Shown: piece after piece, positions 46,295 through 55,365 of the stretch
Numbering within the stretch: the first letter of the stretch is position 1
How the letters are laid out: every line of letters starts with the position of its first letter
Assembly: GCA_045130235.1 (NCBI GenBank)
Contig: JBGUPJ010000021.1
Location: 248,001 to 312,000, forward strand
Source: UBA1756 sp045130235
Lineage (GTDB): Bacteria > Bacteroidota > Bacteroidia > Bacteroidales > WCHB1-69
Length of the DNA stretch: 64,000 nt
Direction: 5' to 3'
Made by a program: the position numbers and the translations under genes
Notes under the pieces: generated by a model
Told to the model about the DNA's origin: nothing
Database searches by the model: none
What the model saw: the letters and a program-made list of their open reading frames with translations, nothing else

Positions 46295-47623
46295 CTAAAT
46301 CCCTTCTTCAATCGGTTTCACCAGCCGGTCGATGTCGCCGGCCCCTACGGTGAGCAGCACCTGCGGGCGGTGTTGTTGCAGATAGGACACCACTTCCTCC
46401 TTGGCAATCAGTACCTTGTGGTCGCAGGGGATCATATCCAACAGCCACTGCGAGGTGATGCCCGGGATGGGCTTTTCACGGGCCGGGTAGATGTCGAGCA
46501 GGATGACATGGTCGGCAATGGCGAGCACCTCGGCAAACTGCGGCCCGAAGTCGCGGGTGCGGGTGTAGAGGTGCGGCTGGAAGATGACCGTCAGCTCCTT
46601 GTCGGCATAGAGCTTCTTTACCGCATTCAGGATGGCACGGATCTCCTCAGGATGGTGGGCATAGTCGTCGATGTAGATGAGGTCGTCGCGGCGGATGCGG
46701 TAGTCGAAACGGCGCTTAACCCCGCAGAAAGCGGCCATGCGCTCCTGTATCTGAGCGGGTGTCAGACCGATAAGATGTCCGGCGGCCACGGCAGCGGCGG
46801 CATTCAGCACGTTGTGAGTGCCCGACACTCCGATAGTTACGGGTAACTGCTGTCCGTCGGGCGTGTGCAGGGTGAAATGTGCCTGACAGTCGCCCAGCAC
46901 AATGTCGGCGATGCGGAAGTCGCAGTGCTCGCCGGTACCGTAGATAAGTTTATGGGGATGACTGATCTGGTCGGCCACCTTCTCGTGGATAAGCAGGTGC
47001 CCGTCGCGGTCGGTCTGGTCGGCGAAGAGCTGGAACGACTCCACGAGGTGCTGGCGGTCGCCATAGATGTCGAGGTGGTCGGCATCGAGCGAGGTGATGA
47101 TGGCGAGGGTAGGGAAGAGGGTGAGGAAGGAGCGGTCGAACTCGTCGGCTTCGGCCACCACGGTGTCGTAGTCGGGCGTGAGGATGACGTTGCTGTCGAA
47201 GTTCTTGGCCACGCCGCCGATGAAGGCGAGGAGGTGGCGGTAGGGAGCGAGCAGCTGGGCGAGCATGGCGGTAGTGGTGGTCTTGCCGTGGGTGCCGGCC
47301 ACCGCAAGGGTGGGATGCCCTTGTGCCAGATGCCCCAACACCTGCGAACGCTTATAGACGGGCGTGCCATGTTGCTGGAAATAAACCAGTTCGGCATGGG
47401 TGGAGGGTACAGCTGGGGTATAAACCACAAAGTCCACCTGCGGTGGAATTGCGCTGACATCTTCCGTATAGTGGATGTGCGCGCCTTCCTCTTCCAGCTT
47501 TTGGGTGATGGGAGAAGGGGTGAGGTCGTAGCCATAAACCGTGTCGCCGCGCTGCATGAAAAAGCGGGCCAACGCGCTCATTCCAATTCCTCCAATACCA
47601 AGAAAATAAAGAGTTTTCGCCAT
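46295..47623 (-). CDS. murC: UDP-N-acetylmuramate--L-alanine ligase
   Basis: 442 residues, near the usual length. It adds L-alanine to UDP-MurNAc with ATP hydrolysis, the first peptide-forming step of peptidoglycan synthesis in the cytoplasm. The N-terminal nucleotide motif GIGGIGMSALA, the P-loop AGTHGKTTTT near 110, EADEFDRSFL, the SLDADHLDIYGD segment, and DDYAHHPEEI in the C-terminal domain are all as in MurC. In many bacteria murC sits in the dcw cluster; here it stands alone, next to unrelated genes. Promoter box at 47649-47656. Confidence 0.95.
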   Translation of the reverse strand: MAKTLYFLGIGGIGMSALARFFMQRGDTVYGYDLTPSPITQKLEEEGAHIHYTEDVSAIPPQVDFVVYTPAVPSTHAELVYFQQHGTPVYKRSQVLGHLAQGHPTLAVAGTHGKTTTTAMLAQLLAPYRHLLAFIGGVAKNFDSNVILTPDYDTVVAEADEFDRSFLTLFPTLAIITSLDADHLDIYGDRQHLVESFQLFADQTDRDGHLLIHEKVADQISHPHKLIYGTGEHCDFRIADIVLGDCQAHFTLHTPDGQQLPVTIGVSGTHNVLNAAAAVAAGHLIGLTPAQIQERMAAFCGVKRRFDYRIRRDDLIYIDDYAHHPEEIRAILNAVKKLYADKELTVIFQPHLYTRTRDFGPQFAEVLAIADHVILLDIYPAREKPIPGITSQWLLDMIPCDHKVLIAKEEVVSYLQQHRPQVLLTVGAGDIDRLVKPIEEGI

Positions 47624-47648
47624 AGTTCTGTCGTTTCTTATCAGGGTG

Positions 47649-47656
47649 CAAATTTA
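47649..47656 (-). promoter_or_regulatory. -7 promoter box of murC
   Basis: Minus strand TAAATTTG followed by CACCC, 26 nt upstream of the ATG. Confidence 0.55.
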
Positions 47657-47737
47657 CGATGAAATTTTCAATAATGGAGGGATTGGAGAGATTTGAAGGC
47701 TTTGAAAGATTTGTGGGCTCAAAATCCAAAAATATTG

Positions 47738-47745
47738 TATCTTTG
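47738..47745 (+). promoter_or_regulatory. -7 promoter box of the SUMF1-like gene
   Basis: TATCTTTG followed by CATCG, 25 nt upstream of the ATG at 47770. This supports the internal start and not the longer frame from 47659. Confidence 0.55.
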
Positions 47746-47769
47746 CATCGTATTTTATTGGCTATTAAA

Positions 47770-48639
47770 ATGAAAAAGTTTTTTACACTCGTATGCTTTC
47801 TGCTGGCAATGACAGTTGTGGTGGCACAGAGCAATAAAACCTTCACGGTGGAAGGCTTTTCCTTCAAAATGATATACGTGGAAGGCGGCACTTTTACGAT
47901 GGGTTGCACTTCGGAACAGACTGGCTGCGAGAATGATGAGAAACCTGCCCATGAGGTGACGGTCAGCAATTTTTATATCGGTGAAACTGAGGTGACGCAG
48001 CTGCTGTGGCGCCTTGTAATGGGGGGTGAACCTACTGCTTTTGGTGGCTGGACAGATGAGTTTGGAGTAGGTTCCATGAATCCGGCCTACAGAGTGAGTT
48101 GGGACGACTGCCAGCAGTTCTGTGATAAACTCAACCAATTGTGCCGTAGACAGTTGCCAGCTGGTTATCATTTCGCTCTCCCCACTGAAGCGCAGTGGGA
48201 ATACGCCGCCCGAGGTGGAAACAAAAGCAAGGGTTATCTGTACAGCGGCAGCAACAATCTCGATGCTGTGGCTTGGTACTGGCAGAACAGTGGCGACAAT
48301 ACCTTGAGCGGTACTGATTCGGATTGGAATTGGGATAAGATTAAAGAGAATAACGGCAAAACCCATCCCGTGAAACGGAAAGCGCCCAACGAACTGGGCT
48401 TATACGATATGAGTGGTAATGTGTGGGAATGGTGTGCAGACATCTATGACGCTCAGTATTACGAATTTACCACCGACAACGACCCGCTGTGGAATCCCTC
48501 TTTTGGTGGAACCAATCGTGTAAACCGTGGCGGCAGCTGGATTAACTATGCAAGCCGAAGCCGAGTGTCGGATCGAGAAAGCGACTCTGCTGAAACCCAG
48601 GATGGTAACCTCGGACTTCGCTTGGTATTAGTGAAATAG
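47770..48639 (+). CDS. Secreted SUMF1/formylglycine-generating-enzyme-like protein
   Basis: 289 residues from the ATG at 47770, which begins a signal peptide (MKKFFTLVCFLLAMTVVVAQ). The rest is a single FGE-sulfatase (SUMF1) domain: VEGGTFTMG, FYIGETEVTQ, PVXXVSWDD-type AYRVSWDDCQQFC, LPTEAQWEYAARGG, YDMSGNVWEWC and NRGGSW...LGLRL. The pair of active-site cysteines of true formylglycine-generating enzymes is not evident in the C-terminal RGGSW region, so it is more likely one of the many SUMF1-fold proteins of unknown or structural role in the Bacteroidota envelope. Monocistronic. Confidence 0.85.
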   Translation: MKKFFTLVCFLLAMTVVVAQSNKTFTVEGFSFKMIYVEGGTFTMGCTSEQTGCENDEKPAHEVTVSNFYIGETEVTQLLWRLVMGGEPTAFGGWTDEFGVGSMNPAYRVSWDDCQQFCDKLNQLCRRQLPAGYHFALPTEAQWEYAARGGNKSKGYLYSGSNNLDAVAWYWQNSGDNTLSGTDSDWNWDKIKENNGKTHPVKRKAPNELGLYDMSGNVWEWCADIYDAQYYEFTTDNDPLWNPSFGGTNRVNRGGSWINYASRSRVSDRESDSAETQDGNLGLRLVLVK

Positions 48640-48717
48640 TTTTATTCCACAGCTAAACTTCAAAATCAGGTAGCTCCCACCTTGAAGGTGTGTCGGTAAT
48701 CTGTCCACCCTATCCGT

Positions 48718-50361
48718 TTATCTCCCGCGCGATTGCGCTAACTCGAAAAAGGCCTCGGGACTATCGGCCGTCTGCTCTTTCGATATCTGACAGAGGGTGA
48801 TGCGTCCATTGGTGGCAATGGGATCGAGATAACAGAGCACATATCGGTTGCCGTCAAATTCATTCCGATAGATGTCGTTTTCAATGACAATATAGTCATA
48901 ATCTGCGGCCAGGGCCTTACGCACCATCTTCTCATCCGTGTTCAACACAATGTAGCCGCGCCGCTTCATCTGGATAAAGGCCGAACTCTTCGGGTAGGCG
49001 AATAACGCGACAATCTTGGCATCACGCGATACCCCCATGCTGTCCAACCATTTGTCTGACTGGTGAAAATTGTTATAGCAGCGCAATGCTCCGTCGTTGG
49101 GATCGCGGCGTAACTGTTGCATATTCAACGCTTCTTGCGTCATGGGGATGGTCAGTCCTATCAACAGCAATAGGCCCACCACACTGGCGATGTGGCCCTG
49201 AATGCGGGGCAGCGTCGCCAAAGCCAAGATGAATAGGAAAATGATAGAAAAGAACAGACTGTCCAAAAAATAGTAGTCGTGATCGCAATATTGCAACAGC
49301 ATACTGCCACAATAAGCCAATTCTCCTAAGATATAGATGCCCAGTAACCACCACAGCGATAGTGATTTGCGTAAAGGCTCCGCTTCGTTAGTGGCAGAGG
49401 TTGTTGTATGGTTTTTGCGTTTTCGTATTTGGATAATGAGGGAATAAATGACCGTTACTGCCAAAATAACCGCTACCATCCAATGCTGGATTCTTTGAAA
49501 ATAATGGAACATCCAGCGCTCTTGAATATTCTGGTAAACGAATTGCACATCTTCCATGTTCTCCGGTGGCCGCAACTTTCCTAAAAACATGGAGTCGTAC
49601 AGGTTCTTCAGATGGATATTCCACAGAAAAACGCCCAGATAACACGCAAAAGCGATGGCGATAATGAGAATGTTGCCTCGCAACTGTGTCTCTTTACGGA
49701 TAATGCGGAGCAGCTCGAAGCCGCAGACAGCCATCAGCAAGACAATTTGTGGCATCCGAATCATCGCAGCTAAGGTCAGAAAGGCAAATCCGACAGCGAA
49801 ATAGACGCGTTTTTTCTTCTTAACGTAGGAGAGGTATCCCCATAAGCCGACAAAGGCACACGACAGGGCAGGAATGGTGGGGATGAAGCCACTGGCGTAG
49901 TAGGTGTACGAGGGGACAGTGGCCACCATGATGGTCACAAGCAGAGATTTGATAGGGTCGTCGGTGAGAAGATGGGTGAGTTTGTATAGAAAGAGCAGTC
50001 CTATCATGCTGATTAGTAATGTATAACATCGAAATACCCATGGCGATGTGTTGCCGAGAATCTTCATCAGCAAGGCGACGATATACTCATGGATGGGAAA
50101 GTCGGCGGAGGTGATGGGCGAACCCCACAGTCCGTCATCTTGCTTGTTGTACAGCATGGTGAGGGGATGGGCAAAATCCATGCCGTTGTCCACGTAGCCA
50201 ATTGACAATGAGTACCAGTCGGCTTGTGCCCAAGCGTGAATATATAGCGGAAACTCCCTCAGGTAGCGAAACTGCAACACAAAACTCAGAGCTACAATGA
50301 CGGCTGCCGCCAAAAGCAGATGGTTGTTTCTTTTGATGAAGTTGATAAAAGCGGATTTCAT
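48718..50361 (-). CDS. Polytopic membrane glycosyltransferase-like protein (GT39/PMT superfamily)
   Basis: 547 residues with about 10-11 hydrophobic helices in the first 410 residues, then a soluble C-terminal domain of about 130 residues. The first periplasmic loop has AWAQADWYSLS and PLTMLYNK, where GT-C enzymes carry their catalytic acidic residue (the Asp of QADW is a candidate). Such proteins transfer sugars from polyprenyl-phosphate donors on the outer face of the inner membrane. The GT2 enzyme at 3719 could make such a donor, but nothing links the two directly. It is 21 nt upstream of nothing on its strand and follows the nitroreductase by 21 nt, so the two may be co-transcribed. Confidence 0.75.
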   Translation of the reverse strand: MKSAFINFIKRNNHLLLAAAVIVALSFVLQFRYLREFPLYIHAWAQADWYSLSIGYVDNGMDFAHPLTMLYNKQDDGLWGSPITSADFPIHEYIVALLMKILGNTSPWVFRCYTLLISMIGLLFLYKLTHLLTDDPIKSLLVTIMVATVPSYTYYASGFIPTIPALSCAFVGLWGYLSYVKKKKRVYFAVGFAFLTLAAMIRMPQIVLLMAVCGFELLRIIRKETQLRGNILIIAIAFACYLGVFLWNIHLKNLYDSMFLGKLRPPENMEDVQFVYQNIQERWMFHYFQRIQHWMVAVILAVTVIYSLIIQIRKRKNHTTTSATNEAEPLRKSLSLWWLLGIYILGELAYCGSMLLQYCDHDYYFLDSLFFSIIFLFILALATLPRIQGHIASVVGLLLLIGLTIPMTQEALNMQQLRRDPNDGALRCYNNFHQSDKWLDSMGVSRDAKIVALFAYPKSSAFIQMKRRGYIVLNTDEKMVRKALAADYDYIVIENDIYRNEFDGNRYVLCYLDPIATNGRITLCQISKEQTADSPEAFFELAQSRGR

Positions 50362-50382
50362 ATTAGTCTTAAAAAGAAGAAG

Positions 50383-51018
50383 TTACAGGATCAAGTCAGC
50401 GAGCCGCACCTTGGGCACGTAGTGTACGCCGTCATTGCGGTAGTAGGCGTGGCTCTCGCTTTCGGAAATCTCCACCCGCCGTATCACTTCGGCCCCGCGC
50501 CCGATGGCAAGTACCAGCAGCGGTTCAAGCGGCAGCTCGAGTTCCTGCTTCAACGCGCTGCGGTTGAAGGCTCCGATAATCAGTCCGTTGTATCCCAACT
50601 CGGTGGCTTTCAGCAGCATGCTCTGCGCGGAGATGCCAAGGTCGATGTCCACCAGCTTGGTCTCCGGCGCTGTGCTGCAGATCACGATAAACGCCTGCGG
50701 CTCGGTGCCGGGAAAAGGCAAGTGCAGCTCCGGCAGCGCGGCCCCCATCTTGATGTGGCGCAATACCACATCCGCTCCGCTCTCCTTGGTGATGAGCTTG
50801 AAGCGCAGCACCTGCTGGTTGCAGGCGGACGGCAGTAGCGGATTTACCGCCACAATTTTCTCTAATGTCTCTCGGGTCACCACCGTCTCGGGATGAAAAC
50901 CGCGGTAACTCCGGTTGCGCTCCATCAGCTGCTCCACCGGCACCCGTTTCACCACCGTGCGCGTAGCATTCTTTCCAAACACCTCGTCATATCGTTTCTC
51001 TAAATATCCGTCGGCCAT
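50383..51018 (-). CDS. Nitroreductase-family protein
   Basis: 211 residues from the ATG at 51018 (MADGYLEKRY); the ATG at 51048 adds a tail less like the family. The FMN-binding segment ERNRSYRGFHPE, the LPSACNQQVLRF loop and the later GISAQSMLLKATELGYNGLIIGAFN block match flavin-dependent nitroreductases, which reduce nitro compounds, quinones or flavins with NAD(P)H in the cytoplasm. Substrate unknown. A promoter with both boxes is at 51098-51129, divergent from the ABC ATPase gene. Confidence 0.85.
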   Translation of the reverse strand: MADGYLEKRYDEVFGKNATRTVVKRVPVEQLMERNRSYRGFHPETVVTRETLEKIVAVNPLLPSACNQQVLRFKLITKESGADVVLRHIKMGAALPELHLPFPGTEPQAFIVICSTAPETKLVDIDLGISAQSMLLKATELGYNGLIIGAFNRSALKQELELPLEPLLVLAIGRGAEVIRRVEISESESHAYYRNDGVHYVPKVRLADLIL

Positions 51019-51097
51019 AGTATAGATTTGCAAATTATTAATATTCAATATATTATTAAAATATAAACACTATTGAAGATGCCTATGATTCTCTTTG

Positions 51098-51129
51098 CAA
51101 AAATAGTAGTTTTTTCGTAGTGATGCAAA
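51098..51129 (-). promoter_or_regulatory. Promoter of the nitroreductase gene (-33 and -7)
   Basis: Minus strand TTTG (51126-51129), 20-nt spacer, TATTTTTG (51098-51105) followed by CAAAG. Confidence 0.6.
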
Positions 51130-51176
51130 ATGATAATTTTTTTGTGAAAAGAAAAGGGGGATAACGCTTTTGTTTG

Positions 51177-51184
51177 TATCTTTG
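51177..51184 (+). promoter_or_regulatory. -7 promoter box of the ABC ATPase gene
   Basis: TATCTTTG followed by CAAAC, 20 nt before the ATG at 51204. It supports that start and not the longer frame from 51174, which would begin upstream of the box. Confidence 0.6.
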
Positions 51185-51203
51185 CAAACTTCAAAACAAG
51201 GCT

Positions 51204-51974
51204 ATGATCGACGTTCAAGAGCTGCAATTTGCCTACTCGCAGAAACAGGTGCTGCAAGATGTCTCCCTCCATTTGGAGGAAGGGAATTTTTGTGCGATTG
51301 TGGGTCCTAATGGTTCGGGAAAGACCACGCTGCTGAAGCTGATGACGGGTCTTTTGCAGCCGCAGGGTGGCTCGGTGCGGGTGGGCGGACAACCGCTCAA
51401 CTCGCTGACGGCGATGGAGAAAGCGCGGCTGATGGCCTACGTGGCGCAACGGCAGGATGTGGTTTTCGACTTCTCGGTGTTCGACACCGTGCTGATGGGT
51501 CGTAACCCGCACCAGAGCCGTTGGGAAACCGCCTCATCGCACGATGTTGAGGTGGTGGAGGAAGTTCTACAACTTACCGCTCTTGCCGACTACCGCAACC
51601 GGTTGCTCACCGAGCTGAGCGGCGGCGAGGTGCAGCGCGTGATGATTGCCCGCGCCATGGCCCAACAAACGCCCGTCATTCTGCTCGATGAACCGCTCTC
51701 CAACTTGGACATCACTTATCAGTTTGAAGTGATGGATATTCTTCAACATCTTAATAAACAGAATAATACAACTATCGTCATCATCCTCCATGACCTCTCT
51801 TTCGTAAAGAAATATGCCCACAAAGTACTGATGCTGCAAAACGGCGCACTTAAACATTTCGGTCCTGTTGATGACGTGCTGACCGAGCAAAACGTCCGCG
51901 AAGTCTTCCACCTCTCCTCCCACTATGGCTTAGATGCCAACGGCCACGTCTATCGCACCTCCCCCCAATCCTAA
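51204..51974 (+). CDS. ABC transporter ATP-binding protein, FepC/BtuD type
   Basis: 256 residues. Walker A GPNGSGKT (34-41), Q-loop in AYVAQRQDV, signature LSGGEVQR near 131, Walker B VILLDEPLSNLD near 150 and the H-loop in ILHDLSF. The sequence type is that of ATPases for siderophore, haem or vitamin B12 import (FepC/HmuV/BtuD). No FecCD-type permease or binding protein is adjacent, so the substrate cannot be assigned. Cobalamin would be a plausible cargo given the B12-dependent kamD in the window, but that is only a suggestion. Confidence 0.88.
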   Translation: MIDVQELQFAYSQKQVLQDVSLHLEEGNFCAIVGPNGSGKTTLLKLMTGLLQPQGGSVRVGGQPLNSLTAMEKARLMAYVAQRQDVVFDFSVFDTVLMGRNPHQSRWETASSHDVEVVEEVLQLTALADYRNRLLTELSGGEVQRVMIARAMAQQTPVILLDEPLSNLDITYQFEVMDILQHLNKQNNTTIVIILHDLSFVKKYAHKVLMLQNGALKHFGPVDDVLTEQNVREVFHLSSHYGLDANGHVYRTSPQS

Positions 51975-52030
51975 TCTCTCAAATCTGCAAATCTTTTCGA
52001 ATCTTCAAATTTTCAAATCATCAAAATACC
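51975..52030 (+). repeat. Imperfect heptad/octad repeat (TTCAAAT-like)
   Basis: Units TCTCAAA, TTCAAAT and TCAAAA fill the gap to the pepE start. Same strand polarity as the TTTTCAA arrays but much less regular. Confidence 0.5.
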
Positions 52031-52034
52031 TATC

Positions 52035-52835
52035 ATGAAACTTTTATTAATCAGCAATTCAACCAATTACAAAGAGTCTTATCTGGGCTGGTGTATGCCT
52101 TTGATTCAGGAATTTTTAGGTACAAAGGGCAAAAAGAAAATAGCCTTTTTCCCGTATGCTGTCGTGCGCAACGGAGCCACCTTGGAGGAGAGCTACAATG
52201 CCGCCACCGAGAAGGTGAAAAACTGCTTCAAGACTTTCGGTCTGAAGGCCGACATCGTCTCTACGCATTCGGTGGCCGACCCTGTGGCGCTGGTCAACGA
52301 GAGTGACGCCATCATGGTGAGTGGTGGCAACACCTTCCATCTGGTGTATGAGCTGCACCGCAACAAGCTCATCGAGCCGGTGCGCCGCAAGGTGCTCGAG
52401 GGTGCGCCCTACATGGGCTGGAGTGCGGGTTCCAACGTGGCCTGTCCCACCCTGCGTACCACCAACGACATGCCCATCATCATGCCCGAGAGTTTCAACT
52501 GCTTCGACTTCGTGCCGTTCCAGATCAACCCCCACTACATCGATCCCTATCCGACCGAGGTGGAGGATGCGCTGACACATGCCGGCGAGTCGCGCCAGGA
52601 CCGTATCGAGGAGTTCCTCTGCATTCATCCCGAAGTTACGGTGGTGGGCTTGCGTGAAGCCACTGCCCTTTGGGTGGAGAACGATGTCATCACGCTGCGT
52701 GAGTACGAGAAGAATCCGTACAAGAAAAAACGCGAGATGATTGTGCTGAAACAGGGTTGCCCTGTGCGTGAAATCAAGCCCGGCAGCATGTTCGACTTCT
52801 CGATGAATCTGCTGAAGAAGGGTTGCAAGAAATAA
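52035..52835 (+). CDS. pepE: Peptidase E (alpha-aspartyl dipeptidase, family S51)
   Basis: 266 residues, somewhat longer than the 229-residue Salmonella enzyme because of a C-terminal extension (after about 230). Catalytic Ser130 lies in YMGWSAGSN, and His167 in QINPHY; VSGGNTFHL is the substrate-binding loop. It cleaves Asp-X dipeptides in the cytoplasm. The stop overlaps the start of the next gene (TAATG). Together with the DPP11-like enzyme, which releases X-Asp/X-Glu dipeptides, it supports use of acidic peptides, though the two act on different bonds. Confidence 0.93.
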   Translation: MKLLLISNSTNYKESYLGWCMPLIQEFLGTKGKKKIAFFPYAVVRNGATLEESYNAATEKVKNCFKTFGLKADIVSTHSVADPVALVNESDAIMVSGGNTFHLVYELHRNKLIEPVRRKVLEGAPYMGWSAGSNVACPTLRTTNDMPIIMPESFNCFDFVPFQINPHYIDPYPTEVEDALTHAGESRQDRIEEFLCIHPEVTVVGLREATALWVENDVITLREYEKNPYKKKREMIVLKQGCPVREIKPGSMFDFSMNLLKKGCKK

Positions 52836-55120
52836 TGTCTCTGCACCGGAACTGGAAACAGGTGCTGCTGTACAGTCTGCTCTCCGCTTCCCTGGCGGTG
52901 GCGGGGGTGGCTGGATTGTGTCTGATCGGCAATTCTGTGGAGGGCAAAAAGTGGGAAGCGGCCACGGAAGATGTAGAGCTGATTCCCGACCAGAATGTGG
53001 ACCTCGCCACAACGCAGGCCTACCTCCAGAAAGACACCCTCTATGCCGATTTCCGCAGCCATTTCCGGTTCCATTACCAGACCATCGGCGAGGCGGCCTT
53101 CGACGACGGCAGCTGTTTGCTGCTCATCTCGGAGCCGCCTCCCTATTTCAATGCCGACACGATTGCGCAGATTTTCAGTCAGTTTACGCACTCCGTGGAG
53201 ACTCGCAAGCATCCTGTCGGTTACGACGGCAAAATCACCGACCTGCTGATTGTGCTGGGCAACACCACCGAGCGCAACCGCACCCGTCTTACGAAAGAGC
53301 TTTCACAGGCTATTTATCTTTCTGATTATAAGCCGAATGTAACGCCGTTGCCGGTCGAACATGGCCGTTCTTACTTCGTGGAGGACACCATCGACTACCA
53401 GATTACGTTGTACGAGTTCAACGACTGGTTCATGGAGAAAGGGGAGGAGTTTTTCCAGCTTTCCGACACGGCCCACAAGGTGACCATTTCCGACATGTTT
53501 GAGCAGCAGCTTACTGGCGTGTATTTCAGCCGTGTGCCGGGTTTTGTGGCGTGGGCCATCTCCAAAAACCACGACCTTTCGGAGCAGCTCAACCATATCC
53601 GGCAGTTCACCCTCGATGCCGACTTGGTGCTGGGTGGCTTGGCCGATTCTGCCACCTTGGTGGTGATAGGCCGCGAGAGGGTGGCGGCCCTCTACGAGCT
53701 GCCGCCGCTCAACGTGGAGTCGATCCTGCTGCTGGCTTCGGTCACCGAGAAGGAGCTGTCGCAGAGTCTGGATGTGAACGACCTGATGGCTGGCAAGATG
53801 AAAAACGGTCACGACTGGTGCCCCACTTTTTTGAGTAAAGAGCTGGAAAACACCGAGTTCGGCCATCTGCTTACTATCACCGATGTGCTTTTGAAAGACT
53901 GGTCGGAGAACGGCACTATACAGGAGGCCTACTACCGCTACCCGTCGCCGCCCCGTTTTCCATTCGATAGACCGCTGTTCAAGAAGCTGGGACTGAACGA
54001 GTTGGTGTACAATTGGAACACCTGGAATGCCATGTATGCCATCGACATGGACGAGGGTTTTACCATCTATACGTTGAATAGAACCGGCTCATTACCAGTA
54101 TCTTATTTCAATTCGCCTGAAAGAAGTGTTTCCATTGGTTACCGATATGAAAATCAGGCATACCAGTATTTCGCTACTTTAGGGAATACGGATTTGGCGC
54201 GGGTGGTGCAATATACCGCTTTGTATCAGTTGTTTATGGATAATGGTGTGACTTATTCGGGGGATGTGGGCAATGCCTTTCCCGAACAGAAACCCTATCT
54301 TTTGTACCAGCCTACCCGAAACCTGTTGGATTTTTTTAAGAATCTGAACGACCAGCAGATGGACTGGCTGGCCGACACAATCTCTGCCATCAATTATTCT
54401 TCTTATCAGAAAGGACAGGTTACCAATGCTTTAGCTAAAAATGAAAGAACCTACCGCTTCACTTATTCCGATCAGCAGCGTAAAGAGATTTATGAGCGTG
54501 TGGCTAAAGATGAACGCAATGCGTTGCGGTCGGAAATCAGTGGGGTGCGTTCTATGCTGAAAGCGCTGAGTGATGAGGAGTATACGAAGTTGGCGCGGTA
54601 TTTGGCCTATCCCCGTGGCATGCGGAAGTCGGGCAGTGTCGCCTACCAGTTGGTGCAGCGGGCCCAGAAGGTCAACCACCTGGTGCGCCGCATTGGCAAG
54701 AATCATCTCTCGGTGGTGGGACTTGACCTCAGCACGGTGCGCAACTTCTATGTCGGCAGTTTGGCCAACGCCTCCGCGCGGTATCTGAAAACACCTTCTG
54801 TCATAGTGACTTACAACGATATGTTGACCACCGGCGGGCACAACCTGTCGTCGGGCATCACGCGGGTGAACTCCTTGACGGGTTACAAGCGCAGCGGTGG
54901 ACGGGGCTATTATGCGCCACAGCCGTCATCGCCTTCAGCGCCGGCCAAACCGTCGGCTCCCAAGGCGCAGTCGCCCTCTGGAGGCGGGAAGAGTTCCGCT
55001 TCATCGTCCTCATCCTCATCGGCGAAAAAGCCATCGTCCTCGGCGGCCAAGTCCCCGCAGAACATCCGTCCCCGCGGGGAGGTGATCTCCACCGCCGCCC
55101 GCAGCCAGCGAGGTTTTTAA
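52835..55120 (+). CDS. Membrane-anchored protein of unknown function, coupled to pepE
   Basis: 761 residues; the start is the ATG at 52835 that overlaps the pepE stop, in preference to one 12 nt upstream inside pepE. One transmembrane helix (about 9-32) anchors it, with the bulk probably periplasmic. Residues about 50-650 look folded and have no motif I recognise; the segment has repeated LLLISE, LLIVLGNTTERN and LVVIGRERVAAL strands. The last 80 residues are low complexity, rich in Ser, Pro, Ala and Lys (PSAPAKPSAPKAQSPSGGG). Translational coupling with a peptidase gene suggests co-expression, not a shared function. Confidence 0.7.
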   Translation: MSLHRNWKQVLLYSLLSASLAVAGVAGLCLIGNSVEGKKWEAATEDVELIPDQNVDLATTQAYLQKDTLYADFRSHFRFHYQTIGEAAFDDGSCLLLISEPPPYFNADTIAQIFSQFTHSVETRKHPVGYDGKITDLLIVLGNTTERNRTRLTKELSQAIYLSDYKPNVTPLPVEHGRSYFVEDTIDYQITLYEFNDWFMEKGEEFFQLSDTAHKVTISDMFEQQLTGVYFSRVPGFVAWAISKNHDLSEQLNHIRQFTLDADLVLGGLADSATLVVIGRERVAALYELPPLNVESILLLASVTEKELSQSLDVNDLMAGKMKNGHDWCPTFLSKELENTEFGHLLTITDVLLKDWSENGTIQEAYYRYPSPPRFPFDRPLFKKLGLNELVYNWNTWNAMYAIDMDEGFTIYTLNRTGSLPVSYFNSPERSVSIGYRYENQAYQYFATLGNTDLARVVQYTALYQLFMDNGVTYSGDVGNAFPEQKPYLLYQPTRNLLDFFKNLNDQQMDWLADTISAINYSSYQKGQVTNALAKNERTYRFTYSDQQRKEIYERVAKDERNALRSEISGVRSMLKALSDEEYTKLARYLAYPRGMRKSGSVAYQLVQRAQKVNHLVRRIGKNHLSVVGLDLSTVRNFYVGSLANASARYLKTPSVIVTYNDMLTTGGHNLSSGITRVNSLTGYKRSGGRGYYAPQPSSPSAPAKPSAPKAQSPSGGGKSSASSSSSSSAKKPSSSAAKSPQNIRPRGEVISTAARSQRGF

Positions 55121-55208
55121 TTGTGGTTATACATTTTTTGGGGGGGGAGGTGTTGAGTATAGCTGTGGTGTGTTGGCGATCGTTGTCGTAACTATTTTCT
55201 TTGTCCCC

Positions 55209-55350
55209 GTCCCGAAGGGACGATATCTTATTAACCCCAGATAAGGCCGTTAGGCCGCAATCTGGGGTAGGGATGCACTCGTGCATCCCACCGCGGCACG
55301 CTGACAGGAGCATAGTACCTGACGGCGGGTATGCCGCGGAAGAACGGGGC
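55209..55350 (+). repeat. Dispersed structured repeat, copy 2 (most complete)
   Basis: Four hairpins in a row: GTCCC/GGGAC (55209-55221), ACCCCAGAT/ATCTGGGGT (55234-55242, 55260-55268), GGATGCAC/GTGCATCC (55271-55288) and the dyad CCGCGGCA/TGCCGCGG (55291-55298, 55332-55339). After the dyad comes AAGAAC and GGGGC. No coding frame is supported. A G-run (about 55139-55148) precedes the element. It lies between the pepE operon and the convergent restriction endonuclease gene. Confidence 0.8.
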
Positions 55351-55365
55351 AGCGATGTGAATTTG

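Noticed and set aside
46837..47535. 232-codon ORF within murC in another frame, rich in Ser/Pro/Thr
   Set aside because: Low-complexity shadow of the murC frame, which has all family motifs.
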